Positions 7,359-15,548 of a stretch of DNA of 29,203 nt are shown here, piece by piece. The DNA lies in assembly GCA_041488395.1 (NCBI GenBank), contig JBGPPE010000014.1, forward strand, positions 1 through 29,203, written 5' to 3'. Below the pieces are notes generated by a model. The model was not told the DNA's origin, did no database searches, and saw only the letters and a program-made list of their open reading frames with translations. The position numbers and the translations under genes were made by a program. Position 1 is the first letter of the stretch; each line of letters opens with the position of its first letter. The DNA comes from 39-52-133 sp041488395 (GTDB taxonomy: Bacteria; Pseudomonadota; Gammaproteobacteria; Burkholderiales; Gallionellaceae).

Positions 7359-8588
7359 ATGCCTCTCGTTCATCTGGTTGATATGGTTAATCATGCCCAC
7401 CGCCACAGCTATGCGGTGGGCGCCTTCGGCGTGGGCAACCAGGATTTCCTGGAAGGCGTGATGCAGGCGGCTGAAAACAGCCGCGCTCCGGTGATTCTCA
7501 ACCTGATCGAATCCCATTACGGCGGCCACGACTTCAACATGCTGGTGCAGGCAGTGGTTTCGGCAGCGCGCCGCGCGACGGTGCCGGTGGCAATCAACTT
7601 CGACCACGGCAGCAGTCTGGCTGCCGCCGAGAATGCCATTTCTGCCGGCTGCAACGGCGTGATGGTGGATACCTCGGCCTTGTCGTTCTCGGAAAACCTG
7701 CGCCTGACCCGCGATATCGTGGTGATGGCCCATGCCTGCGGCGTGACAGTGGAAGGAGAGCTGGGCTACGTGCCCGGTGTGGAAGGGGAAAGCGTGGCGG
7801 AACACCCGGGCGAGCTGGCCTATACCTCGGCCACCGAAGCCAAAGCGTTCGTGGAGCGCACCGGGGTGGACTGCCTGGCGGTGTCGATAGGCACGGTGCA
7901 CGGTCATATGAAGGGCACGCCGAAACTGGATTACGCCAGACTGGCGAAGATCCGCGAGGCGGTGGACGTGCCGCTGGTGATACACGGCGGCACCGGCCTG
8001 TCGGAAGAGCAGTACCGGCGCCTTATTTCTAACGGTGTGGCCAAGATCAATTACTACACCGGCCTGGCCGATGTGGCGGGACAACGTATCCGCAAGAATG
8101 CAGCGGCAGACAAGAGCGGTGGTTATAGCGCCTTGCTGGCCGGGGTGCGCGCTGTCGTGCGCGAGGAAACCGAGCGCTGCATCCGCATCTGGGGCAGCGG
8201 CGGGCGGGCCGCAGAAGTGCTGGCGCAGTGTCGTCCGTGGCAGGAGGTGGAACATGTAGTGCTGTACAACGCATCCGGCGAACTGTCGGACAGCGATGTC
8301 GCCACTATCATGCGCGAGGGCAAGGAGTCCATGCAGGCGATACCCGGCGTGCGCAACATTCGCATCGGCCGTGCCCTGCAGCAGGACGGCAAATATCACT
8401 ACTGCTGGCTGATCACCCTCACCAGCCAGTCTGTCATTGAGGTTTACCAGAACCATCCGGCGCAACAGAGTTTTGCCCACAAGGTGTTCCGCTCGGTGGC
8501 GACAGACCGCATTACTCTGGACTTCGAGGAGATTGAACCGCCTGTGGTGACATCCAGCGCGCCGCTAAAAAAGGTGGCCAGAGGCTGA
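7359..8588 (+). CDS. fba: Class II fructose-bisphosphate aldolase with C-terminal Dabb-like domain
   Basis: This is a 409-residue protein. Residues 1 to about 285 are a class II aldolase: FDHGSS with catalytic Asp82 and zinc ligand His83, VHGH (His181) and IHGGTGL (His209). In the Calvin cycle this enzyme (CbbA) condenses DHAP with GAP and erythrose-4-phosphate. Residues about 297-393 read as a stress-responsive Dabb domain: VEHVVLYN, then IPGVRNIRIGRAL, a central beta strand, YQNHPAQQSFAHKVFRSV and LDFEEIE. Ordinary class II aldolases end near 340-350 residues, so this is a fusion in place of the normal C-terminus. It is tightly linked to purE and close to the cbb operon. Confidence 0.9.
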   Translation: MPLVHLVDMVNHAHRHSYAVGAFGVGNQDFLEGVMQAAENSRAPVILNLIESHYGGHDFNMLVQAVVSAARRATVPVAINFDHGSSLAAAENAISAGCNGVMVDTSALSFSENLRLTRDIVVMAHACGVTVEGELGYVPGVEGESVAEHPGELAYTSATEAKAFVERTGVDCLAVSIGTVHGHMKGTPKLDYARLAKIREAVDVPLVIHGGTGLSEEQYRRLISNGVAKINYYTGLADVAGQRIRKNAAADKSGGYSALLAGVRAVVREETERCIRIWGSGGRAAEVLAQCRPWQEVEHVVLYNASGELSDSDVATIMREGKESMQAIPGVRNIRIGRALQQDGKYHYCWLITLTSQSVIEVYQNHPAQQSFAHKVFRSVATDRITLDFEEIEPPVVTSSAPLKKVARG

Positions 8589-8606
8589 AACTAAAAGACG
8601 AAATTA

Positions 8607-8761
8607 AGCCACAGAGAACACAGAGGGAGTCTTGCACTGCTTAGATGACCCAGCTTCATCCAAATATTGGCACGCTCTATATTGCAACCGTCTGATTTTG
8701 CGAGTTTGGTGAAAGTCAGCCCATCCCTGCACAAAGCACTTCCTCTGTGATCTCTGTGGCT
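8607..8761. repeat. CACAGAG inverted-repeat element, copy A (155 bp)
   Basis: The left arm AGCCACAGAGAACACAGAGG (8607-8626) matches the reverse complement of the right arm (8742-8761) at 19 of 20 bases. The interior is not coding and has lower GC than the genes. It occupies most of the 298-base gap between fba and the next gene. Related copies lie at 13495-13568 and 19848-19977. Open frames across it arise from the repeat and are not genes. The remaining gap, 8762-8886, carries a possible AT-rich -10 (TTTAAAAT near 8846) for the gene at 8887. Confidence 0.85.
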
Positions 8762-8886
8762 ATACGCTTTTCCCCGGGAATTTAAAGCCGGAATGAGTTC
8801 TAAGAAAATGACCGAGTGATTAAGTATGTTATGGCCGGCAGATGGTTTAAAATGCCAACCTCCCCGAATAAATTCCAGGCAACAGT

Positions 8887-9609
8887 ATGAATGAGCAGAA
8901 TAGCAATAGCGCCGCGCCGGCAATCGAAATCAATGACGGTCTGACACCGGAAGAGCGCGAAGGGCTGCGCAAGCTCCTGCAGGAAAAGCTGCAGGAGCTT
9001 GCCGCCCTGGAGAAAGATCCCAAACTGGCACAAGCCAGCCCATTGCTGCATACCAGGCTGCAACTGGACATCGCTGAAATCCTGAACGCGCTGGAGCGCA
9101 AGCAGGAAGGCTGGGTGCTGGCACGCGCCGCGTTTGACATCGCCCTGCGCCAGGAGGCCTGGCAGGATGCCGTGGAAGCCTGTGACGTGCTGTTTCAGTC
9201 CGAGCAGGAAGACTCCATCGCCGCGCTGTGCATGGGCATCTGGCTGTCCATCACCTTCCCGGTTGATCCCGAGCTGACGCTGACCATGCTGATCCATTTC
9301 GTCGATTCCTCGCCCGGCACTTCCGATGCCACCGCGCTGGCCGCCATTGCCGGGCGCTACGTGGTGGACCTGCGCGCCAGCGACGAGCAGCACGAGAGCC
9401 AGAGTTTCCTGGCCGACAACCTGATCTCCATGGTGGCCAAGCGCCACAGCAACGTGAAAGATCAGGTCGCCATGGACAAATGGCTGACCCGCCTCGAACT
9501 GCGCAAGCCGGAAGTGTTTCTGCCGCGCTTTGCCGAAGTGATCAACACCCTGGTGGGCGACAAGTGGTGGTTTGACCGTAATGAGTTGCGCAGCAAGTTG
9601 CCGGACTGA
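8887..9609 (+). CDS. Hypothetical helical protein, TPR-like character
   Basis: This 240-residue protein is soluble with no signal peptide. Residues about 18-50 are a charged amphipathic helix (LTPEEREGLRKLLQEKLQELAALEKD). The segment to about residue 115 looks like two or three antiparallel helix pairs of the TPR/SEL sort (LLHTRLQLDIAEILNALE, GWVLARAAFDIALRQ, AWQDAVEACDVLF). The C-terminus is acidic then basic (KWWFDRNELRSKLPD). The ribosome site is weak (AGG about seven bases before ATG). I cannot name the family. It is 33 bases from the exported protein gene downstream, so a shared transcript is likely. Confidence 0.8.
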   Translation: MNEQNSNSAAPAIEINDGLTPEEREGLRKLLQEKLQELAALEKDPKLAQASPLLHTRLQLDIAEILNALERKQEGWVLARAAFDIALRQEAWQDAVEACDVLFQSEQEDSIAALCMGIWLSITFPVDPELTLTMLIHFVDSSPGTSDATALAAIAGRYVVDLRASDEQHESQSFLADNLISMVAKRHSNVKDQVAMDKWLTRLELRKPEVFLPRFAEVINTLVGDKWWFDRNELRSKLPD

Positions 9610-9642
9610 TTCCGGTTATTTTTTAACGAGAGGAGACAGATC

Positions 9643-9984
9643 ATGAAAAAACTGATGTCGCTGTTTGTATTGCTGACCACCGGCTGTTTTTCTGCATGGG
9701 CATTGGCCGAAGAGGCATCGGTCAAGTTCCTGTCTCCTGCCAATGGTGCAAAGCTCGATTCCATGGCGCAGAACAAGGCCAGCTATGAGGTGGTGCCCGG
9801 CCCCAAGGGCGATCATGTGCATTTCTATATTGATGGCACGGAAGTGGCGGTGCTGCGCCAGCTCAAGGGCAGCTACACCATGGAAACGCTGGGTCCGGGC
9901 AAGCATGAGCTGTGCATCAAGGTGGTCAACAAGGGCCACACGCCCATAGGCGTGCAGCAATGCATCAGCGTCATCGCGGAATAA
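9643..9984 (+). CDS. Small exported protein, probable beta-sandwich
   Basis: This 113-residue protein has a clear Sec signal peptide (MKKLMSLFVLLTTGCFSAWALA, cleavage near ALA-EE at 22-23). A cysteine in TTGC is not in a convincing lipobox position. The mature part begins VKFLSPANGAKLDSMAQNKASYEVVP and contains GDHVHFYIDG and GKHELCIKVVNKGHTPIG. That pattern of strands with His residues resembles small periplasmic Ig-like proteins of the DUF4399/DUF6130 sort. Two cysteines in the mature part (ELCIKV and QQCISV) could form a disulfide. GAGGAG precedes the ATG. The membrane-protein gene starts four bases after its stop, so the two probably act together at the envelope. The ligand is unknown. 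Confidence 0.85.
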   Translation: MKKLMSLFVLLTTGCFSAWALAEEASVKFLSPANGAKLDSMAQNKASYEVVPGPKGDHVHFYIDGTEVAVLRQLKGSYTMETLGPGKHELCIKVVNKGHTPIGVQQCISVIAE

Positions 9985-9988
9985 CTGG

Positions 9989-10405
9989 ATGATAGACCTG
10001 CAGAACCTGAGCTATGCCAGTGTGCAGGTGGCGCATAACTTTGGCGCAGCGGCGGTGGTGGGCGGGCCAGCCTTCCTGCTGCTGGCCGACTCCCCGCACT
10101 TTGCCTGGCAGCGCAAGATAGCCTGGCTGGTGGGCGGCGGCTGGCTGTTGCAGATACTGAGCGGTATCGGCTTCGGCGTGGTCAGCTACACCGGTTACGG
10201 CAGCCTGCCGGATATCCACGGCATTGCCATCGCGGCGCTGTATCTCAAGATAGTGTGTGCGTCGGCGGGATTTTTTGCCGCGCTGACATTCCTGGCGTAT
10301 GCGGGGGGCTGGAACGAGCGGCGTTGCCGCCGTGTGTGGAAAACGCTGCTGGCATTGGGCGTGGTTGCCCTGACTGCGGCGGCTTTCCTGCGCTGGTTCT
10401 CCTGA
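9989..10405 (+). CDS. Four-helix inner-membrane protein, unknown function
   Basis: This 138-residue protein has four predicted membrane helices: about residues 17-33 (AAAVVGGPAFLLL), 44-66 (IAWLVGGGWLLQILSGIGFGVV), 78-103 (IAIAALYLKIVCASAGFFAALTFLAYA) and 117-134. His15 (QVAHNFGA) near helix 1 and His77 (PDIHGIA) before helix 3 recall small four-helix membrane proteins such as CopD-like or cytochrome-b-like folds, but no clear heme or copper motif is present. It follows the exported protein gene by four bases. It ends six bases before the convergent glpK-like gene, with no visible terminator between them. Confidence 0.8.
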   Translation: MIDLQNLSYASVQVAHNFGAAAVVGGPAFLLLADSPHFAWQRKIAWLVGGGWLLQILSGIGFGVVSYTGYGSLPDIHGIAIAALYLKIVCASAGFFAALTFLAYAGGWNERRCRRVWKTLLALGVVALTAAAFLRWFS

Positions 10406-10411
10406 TTTTCC

Positions 10412-11821
10412 TCAAGCGCCGAGCAAACCATCCAGCCAGACTTTCCAGCGCTGGTATTTTGCCTGCAACAACTTCCCTTCCGCAGAGACGATAATCTTTT
10501 CGATCTTCCTGTGGCTGGCTGCCGGCAAGCCAGCCGCCAGCAGCGCCGCACCTTGCAGGCTGCTGTCGTGCTGTTGTAACCGGTAAGCCGGGCACGGCGC
10601 ACAGTGCGCGATGCCCTGTTGCAAACTGCGTAATTCCGCGAGCCCGCCAGACAGGTAGATTTTTTCCAGGCCTGACATTGCATGGAACTCATCCAGTATC
10701 CGCGCCACGCGGAAGATGATGGCTTCCAGCAGCAAGGCCGCAATCACTCGTGGCGCCAGATTTTCCACCGGCTGTGAGAAGCGCAAACCCAGGTCGTTGC
10801 GGAAGTAGGGCGCACCCAGTCCGCTCGGTTCGGCCAGACAATAAATGTCATTCCTGGCCAACTCTGCAATATCGCATTCAGCGGCAGGATAGGCGGCCAG
10901 CGCAGCTGTGATGGAATTGAGCGTGCCTTCGATGGCCAGATGGGTGTTCAGGTCAGCACCCTGATACACCAGGGTGTGCAGATAGCCGGCAGAGTCTGCC
11001 TGCGCTGCTGTGGCGAGATAGCGGATGACAAAGCCGCCGGTGCCGAGGTTGACCAGAGCTTCGGTGCTGTCCTCTGCCACGCTGGCATACAGTGCGGCAG
11101 ACTGGTCGCCCAGGCTGGCCTGCAGGGTGAGGCCGTTGTCGAGCGCCAGATTCAAACCGGCAGAGGGGTGTATGGCCGGCAGCATGGCGGGCATAATGCC
11201 GAACAGGGTGCACAGCTGCGGCGACCACTGTTGCAGCCGGATGTCCATCAGCAGCGTGCGCGCAGCCATGGAGGCATCAGTGATGTGCTGTTGGCCATGC
11301 GTCCAGCGCCAGATTAAAAAGCTGTCCAGTGTGCCCGCCAGCCAGTCGCCGCATGCAAGTTTTGCCTGCCACGCCGGATGCTGCTGCAGCAACACGCGCA
11401 GCTTGGGGGCAAAGTAATAGGGGGTCAGGCGCAGGCCGGTCAGCTGGTGGATCAGTCTGTCGCTGGCCTGCAGCTCTGCACAGCTGGCTGCACCGCGCTT
11501 GTCCTGCCAGGAAATCAGCGGTGTCACCGGTATGCCGCTGGCGCGTTGCCACAGCAGGAAGGATGAGCGCTGGCTGCACAGCCCCAGCGGCAGTGAGGCT
11601 ACAGCTGCATGTCCAACCTTATCCATGCAGGCTTGTAGCACCTGTTCTGCAGTTGCTGCATAGGCCAGCGCATCGCTTTCAAACGTGCCGTCATGGGTGT
11701 GCATGGCCGCTGCGGCAAGGGAAGTGAGGTGGCAGAGTTCACCCTGCTGGTTCAGGGCTGCGGCCTTCACCGTGGTGGTGCCGAGATCGAGGGCGATGGC
11801 GGAGATTATGGGTTCAGCCAT
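10412..11821 (-). CDS. glpK: FGGY-family kinase, probable glycerol kinase
   Basis: This 469-residue sugar-kinase protein has the FGGY/ASKHA fold. The phosphate-1 loop is DLGTTTVKA (from residue 12), the substrate segment is ISWQDKRG, and LVNLGTGGFVIRY and LSGGLAELRSLQQ mark the C-terminal half. Glycerol kinase phosphorylates glycerol to glycerol-3-phosphate. It is slightly shorter than the usual 495-500 residues and fairly divergent, so another FGGY substrate is possible. The gene before it, glpD, overlaps its start by 16 bases and strongly favours glycerol. An in-frame GTG at 11833 is an alternative start; neither has a strong ribosome site, as expected for coupled translation. Confidence 0.8.
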   Translation of the reverse strand: MAEPIISAIALDLGTTTVKAAALNQQGELCHLTSLAAAAMHTHDGTFESDALAYAATAEQVLQACMDKVGHAAVASLPLGLCSQRSSFLLWQRASGIPVTPLISWQDKRGAASCAELQASDRLIHQLTGLRLTPYYFAPKLRVLLQQHPAWQAKLACGDWLAGTLDSFLIWRWTHGQQHITDASMAARTLLMDIRLQQWSPQLCTLFGIMPAMLPAIHPSAGLNLALDNGLTLQASLGDQSAALYASVAEDSTEALVNLGTGGFVIRYLATAAQADSAGYLHTLVYQGADLNTHLAIEGTLNSITAALAAYPAAECDIAELARNDIYCLAEPSGLGAPYFRNDLGLRFSQPVENLAPRVIAALLLEAIIFRVARILDEFHAMSGLEKIYLSGGLAELRSLQQGIAHCAPCPAYRLQQHDSSLQGAALLAAGLPAASHRKIEKIIVSAEGKLLQAKYQRWKVWLDGLLGA

Positions 11822-13392
11822 CTCTGTGCGCACAGCTCGACTTCGCGTTGCTGCCTGGCGGCATCCCAGCCCAGGAGGTCGCCAACACTGGCCGCCAGCG
11901 TGTGCAGCTGAGCTTTATCAAGCCGGGCCAGTATCAGCAGGGGCAGGCGGCGGCGCAGCAGGTCATCCAGATGCACCACCATTTCATGCTGGGCGCAGTA
12001 GTGCAGATCGCCTGCAAGCAACGGTAACGCGGGGATGATGCGCTGACCCTGTTGCGGTGAAATTTCTATCGCGTCCAGAATTTCACCGGCGCGCTTGCCA
12101 TGACGGCGCAGCAGCCATTGTGCACTTTCCTCATCGATACCGAGCTGCATGGTGCGTGCATAGGCGGCGTTCAACCATGCTGCATAGCTGCCCGCAGGTA
12201 CCCAGGGAAAGGGCTTGCCGCGGGTTGCGCAGGGTGTATGTTTTCCCAGCTGCGCGCAGATCGTGTCGACGATGCTGGCCGCATCTTCGCGCGCTGAGGT
12301 GAGTTTGCCACCGATGGAGTAGTGCACACCGTTGTCCGTGCTTTTCAGTTCCCAGTCACGGCTGACAGAAGAGGGCGCAGCGGATGATGATCGCGTGTCC
12401 TGTTTCAGCACGCGCACACCGGCATAACTGTTGATGACATCCGTGTGTGTCCACGGCGTTTTCAGGTAGTGGTTGGCGGCTGCCAGCAGGTAGTCGATGT
12501 CTTCCTGTGCAACCTTGATATTCTGCAGATCGCCCTGGTAGTCGGTATCGGTGGTGCCGAGCAGGGTCAGTCCATACCAGGGGATGATGAAAAACACCCG
12601 GCCATCGGCGGGTGCAGTCAGCAGCAGTGCTTCCTCGCAGGGTGAGCCGGGCAGCACCAGATGGATGCCTTTGGCAAGGCGGCACCAGCCATTTCCTTCG
12701 GGCAGGGTGGTGGTCCATTGCCCGCTGGTGTAAACGATTTCCGTGGCGGAAATTTCTGTGTGTGCATGGTCGATCTGGTCTTGCAGAACCGCGCCATGTG
12801 CGACGCCATCCGTTTCAAGCAGGCGCGCCAGCTTGCAGTAATTCACGCATAGCGCACCCGCTGCCATGGCGCCGGCAACCAGTTCCAGCACCAGCCGCGC
12901 ATCGTCGGTTTGCGCGTCGACATAAGTAAAGCCGCCTTGCAGCGTGCTGTCGGCCAGCATGGGGAAACGCTGCGCAAAGGCAGCGCGGTTGAAATGACGG
13001 TGGCTGAAATCGCCCAGCAGTGCACCGCCCAGCCAGTCATACAGGGTCAGTCCGGCCTTAAGCTGCAGCGTGCCGATGCGGCTGTCGGCAAACACCGGCA
13101 CGCCGAAACGCAGCGGCCACACGCGATGCGGCGCAGCGGCTAGCAGCATGCCGCGTTCAGCCAGGGCTTTTTTGACCAGCTTGAAATCGTAAGTTTCCAG
13201 ATAGCGCAAGCCGCCGTGGATCAGCTTGCTGGAAGCGGAAGAGGTGGCGCCGGCCCAGTCGCCCTGTTCCACCAGTGCAACCTTGAGTCCGCGCAAGGCG
13301 GCATCATAGGCCGTCCAGGCGCCGTAGATGCCGCCGCCGCAGACCAGCAGGTCGTAGGACTGGTTGTGCAGTTGGGAGAAGTCTCTCTTCAT
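11806..13392 (-). CDS. glpD: FAD-dependent glycerol-3-phosphate dehydrogenase
   Basis: This 528-residue, full-length GlpD-type flavoprotein oxidises glycerol-3-phosphate to DHAP at the inner membrane and passes electrons to quinone. The N-terminal dinucleotide loop is CGGGIYGAWTAYDAALRG (18-35). Family motifs follow: ATSSASSKLIHGGLRYLE near 49-66, a LLGTTDTDYQGD region in the substrate domain, and YSIGGKLTSAREDA in the second half. The C-terminal domain of about 130 residues has the DxD-type helical cap of the family. An AAAGGG ribosome site lies about eight bases upstream of the ATG. With the kinase, phosphodiesterase and lipase around it, it completes glycerolipid breakdown to a triose that can enter the Calvin pool. 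Confidence 0.96.
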   Translation of the reverse strand: MKRDFSQLHNQSYDLLVCGGGIYGAWTAYDAALRGLKVALVEQGDWAGATSSASSKLIHGGLRYLETYDFKLVKKALAERGMLLAAAPHRVWPLRFGVPVFADSRIGTLQLKAGLTLYDWLGGALLGDFSHRHFNRAAFAQRFPMLADSTLQGGFTYVDAQTDDARLVLELVAGAMAAGALCVNYCKLARLLETDGVAHGAVLQDQIDHAHTEISATEIVYTSGQWTTTLPEGNGWCRLAKGIHLVLPGSPCEEALLLTAPADGRVFFIIPWYGLTLLGTTDTDYQGDLQNIKVAQEDIDYLLAAANHYLKTPWTHTDVINSYAGVRVLKQDTRSSSAAPSSVSRDWELKSTDNGVHYSIGGKLTSAREDAASIVDTICAQLGKHTPCATRGKPFPWVPAGSYAAWLNAAYARTMQLGIDEESAQWLLRRHGKRAGEILDAIEISPQQGQRIIPALPLLAGDLHYCAQHEMVVHLDDLLRRRLPLLILARLDKAQLHTLAASVGDLLGWDAARQQREVELCAQRWLNP

Positions 13393-13422
13393 TCAAAACC
13401 CTTTGCCAGAGCGTGTGTTGTT

Positions 13423-13452
13423 GGGGCTTTAGCCCCATACCCCCGAAGGGGG
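13423..13452. repeat. Two adjacent GC-rich hairpins upstream of glpD
   Basis: GGGGCT (13423-13428) pairs with AGCCCC (13431-13436), and CCCCC (13440-13444) pairs with GGGGG (13448-13452). They lie in the 186-base gap between glpD and the phosphodiesterase gene, next to a CACAGAG element. On the transcribed (minus) strand no T-run follows, so they look like a REP-type repeat or RNA processing site rather than a terminator. Confidence 0.55.
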
Positions 13453-13494
13453 CAAGAATCTCTTCGAAGCAACCACGGCCTACCCCTTGCGGGT

Positions 13495-13568
13495 ACAGAG
13501 TACACAGAGAAATGCACTGTGCTCAGCTTGCAGCGACATTCTCTGTGATCTCTGTGTACTCTGTGGCT
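13495..13568. repeat. CACAGAG inverted-repeat element, copy B (74 bp)
   Basis: ACAGAGTACACAGAGA (13495-13510) is the exact reverse complement of 13549-13564, and the right arm extends as GTGGCT to 13568, matching the ends of copies A and C. The repeat units (ACAGAG) are spaced nine bases apart. It is the shortest copy and could fold into one long hairpin in the lipase-GDPD-glpD-glpK transcript. Confidence 0.8.
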
Positions 13569-13578
13569 AAGTTGTTTT

Positions 13579-14337
13579 TTAGTTTTTAGCATCACGCATC
13601 TGCAGCGCTTTTTGCGGCACATCGCTGATCAGGATATCTACGCCCAGCTCCAGCGCCTTGCCGATTTCTTCATCGCTGTTGCAGGTATACACGGCGATAC
13701 TCTTGCCCTGCTCGCGCAGCAGTTTGACCATCGCAGCATCCAGCGTGGCAATGGGCAGGCACAGGCCGTGCAGGAAGGAATGCTCTGCCAGCACGCGCTG
13801 CGCGTCGGCCAGCGTCTGCACCTCTTCGAAGTTGTAAACCAGCGGGAAGCCTGGTTTGTACTGGTGGGCATAGACCAGGCTTGCCAGGTTAAAGGAGGAC
13901 ACCATGATGCTCGGCTTGCCGATTTTCCTGACACTATCCAGGGTTTGCCGAATCTTGCTTTCATGGCGTGCGCTCTCTTCCCAGTCGCGGTTCTTGATTT
14001 CCAGCAGCAGGCTGCAGCGTGCGCGATAGGCGTCGAGAAATTCCTGCAGGCTCATGATGCCTTCTGCCCTGGCTACCGGAGAAAAGTGGCCGGCAAAATT
14101 CATCGCGCGCAGCTGCTCGTGGCTGAAATCGTCGATGTGTTTGCCGGGCAGGCCGAGCTTGCCGAGAAAGCGGTCATGCCACAGCACAGCCACCTCGTCC
14201 TGGCTGAGCTGGATATCGGTTTCAATGCCATCAATGGCGTATTCCAGTGCCTTGTCGAAAGCGCTGCGGGTATTTTCCGCAGCTTCCTTGTTGGCGCCGC
14301 GGTGGGCAAAGATCAGTGTGTTGCTGGGAGGGGTCAT
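13579..14337 (-). CDS. ugpQ: Glycerophosphodiester phosphodiesterase (UgpQ-like)
   Basis: This 252-residue TIM-barrel phosphodiesterase hydrolyses glycerophosphodiesters to an alcohol plus glycerol-3-phosphate. Family motifs are intact: FAHRGANKEAAENT with His12, Glu21 and Asn22, GIETDIQLSQD with Glu39 and Asp41, and WHD with His54. LLLEIKNR and the C-terminal VYTCNSDEEIGKALELGVDILISDVP complete the fold. There is no signal peptide, so it acts in the cytoplasm like UgpQ rather than GlpQ. The ATG at 14337 overlaps the stop of the hydrolase gene before it as ATGA, showing coupled translation. Confidence 0.93.
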   Translation of the reverse strand: MTPPSNTLIFAHRGANKEAAENTRSAFDKALEYAIDGIETDIQLSQDEVAVLWHDRFLGKLGLPGKHIDDFSHEQLRAMNFAGHFSPVARAEGIMSLQEFLDAYRARCSLLLEIKNRDWEESARHESKIRQTLDSVRKIGKPSIMVSSFNLASLVYAHQYKPGFPLVYNFEEVQTLADAQRVLAEHSFLHGLCLPIATLDAAMVKLLREQGKSIAVYTCNSDEEIGKALELGVDILISDVPQKALQMRDAKN

Positions 14338-15548
14338 GGTGGTGGCAAACGATCGATAAATTGCTGCAATGAAATTTTCAGCCCGGCAAAATGCGGGTTG
14401 TAAGTGAGGCGGCGCAATAGCCCGGCCTGCAGGTTGCTTGCGGTGATCTCGCCTTGCCAGGCATTGCGCGGATGCTTGAGACAGGCTTCGTATTTTTCCA
14501 TGTCGTCCGGGTAGTAATGCAGGCAATTGGAGTATTCCCCATTATCACCATAGTGTGGATCATCCGCGGGCTGCAGGATGGCGGTATGGGCAGAGCTGAG
14601 GATTTTCTGCGCGGGCAAACGGCTGTTGATCAGCTCGACCTGTGGCGCCGGAATATCCGGCGGCAGTTGCGTGGTATCGGTGGTGTAGAGCAGCAGGCGG
14701 TTGAGCGGGTTAGGTGCGCTTGCCATGAATTTCAGGGTGGCTGAAGCAATGACGCTGGTGTCATCCTGGCTGATGGCAGTAAAGATCGGCAAAGTTATCG
14801 CGCGTGATTGCAGCAGCCGCTGGTTTTCCTGGGTCAGCGCATACAGTTGCCCGGCCGCATTTTTCGGTAAAGATTCGTATTTATAGATGTCCCGGTCCGG
14901 TTTGATGCTGACCCATTTTGCCACCGGGAAAATCCAGCTGTACAGCTGGTGCAGCTTGGCCCAGGCCGCGCGGTGGGTGATATCCAGGGCGGGAGAAAAC
15001 ATGAACAGTCCACGCACGCGCTGGTCGTGCAGGCACTGATGGATGCCCAGCGCCCCGCCGGCAGAATAGCCGGCCAGATAGAGTTCCTCGACTTCAGCCG
15101 CCAGCATGTCGCAGCCATAAGCCACGGCCTTGGCCCATTCCTGCCAGGTAACATCGAGCAAATCTCCGGGCCGGGTGCCGTGTCCGGGCAACAGTATGGC
15201 CATCACGCGGAAGCCGTTTGCGTGGAAAAAATCGGCGAGATGGCGCATGGAGTAAGGCGAGTCGGTCAGGCCATGGACCAGCAGCACGCCGCGCCGGTAA
15301 AGTTTGTGGCGGCCCGGCGTGAAGCCGGGCGCGGGTTTGAGTTCGAATGGGGTATTGCCGGCGACAATTTTTTCCAGGCGGATGGCGTCTTCACCGGAGC
15401 GCACGCGGAAAATCATGTCGCGCATTTTTGCGATGTAATCGGCAAACTCGGGCTGGCTTCCGCTGAAGCGGCTGTTCAGCCCGGACGCACGGTGCCTTGC
15501 CTCAAGCGGCGCAGTGACGGCCCCAAGGTCACCTTCCAGGTGTTGCAT
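14334..15548 (-). CDS. Alpha/beta hydrolase, probable lipase or esterase
   Basis: This 404-residue protein has an alpha/beta-hydrolase core: LLVHGLTDSPYSM (oxyanion region, His92-Gly93), MAILLPGHGTRPGD near 117-129, and the nucleophile elbow LAGYSAGGALG with Ser162. The partner Asp and His lie in the C-terminal half, where several candidates exist. About 85 residues precede the core and there is no signal peptide, so it is probably cytoplasmic. It is the first gene of the minus-strand set, coupled to the phosphodiesterase by ATGA. This suggests it frees fatty acids from (lyso)lipids before the glycerophosphodiester is cut. A GGGGG-containing ribosome site precedes the ATG. The substrate is inferred from context only. 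Confidence 0.85.
   Translation of the reverse strand: MQHLEGDLGAVTAPLEARHRASGLNSRFSGSQPEFADYIAKMRDMIFRVRSGEDAIRLEKIVAGNTPFELKPAPGFTPGRHKLYRRGVLLVHGLTDSPYSMRHLADFFHANGFRVMAILLPGHGTRPGDLLDVTWQEWAKAVAYGCDMLAAEVEELYLAGYSAGGALGIHQCLHDQRVRGLFMFSPALDITHRAAWAKLHQLYSWIFPVAKWVSIKPDRDIYKYESLPKNAAGQLYALTQENQRLLQSRAITLPIFTAISQDDTSVIASATLKFMASAPNPLNRLLLYTTDTTQLPPDIPAPQVELINSRLPAQKILSSAHTAILQPADDPHYGDNGEYSNCLHYYPDDMEKYEACLKHPRNAWQGEITASNLQAGLLRRLTYNPHFAGLKISLQQFIDRLPPP

Noticed and set aside
7254..8480. 408-codon minus-strand frame opposite fba
   Set aside because: The plus strand has the full aldolase and Dabb-like sequence; the reverse reading shows only His/Arg-rich low-complexity sequence.
8591..8923. 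110-codon minus-strand frame in the gap after fba
   Set aside because: It is produced by translating the CACAGAG repeat arms (SHRDHRG-like and LCSLWL-like strings) and overlaps a real gene start.
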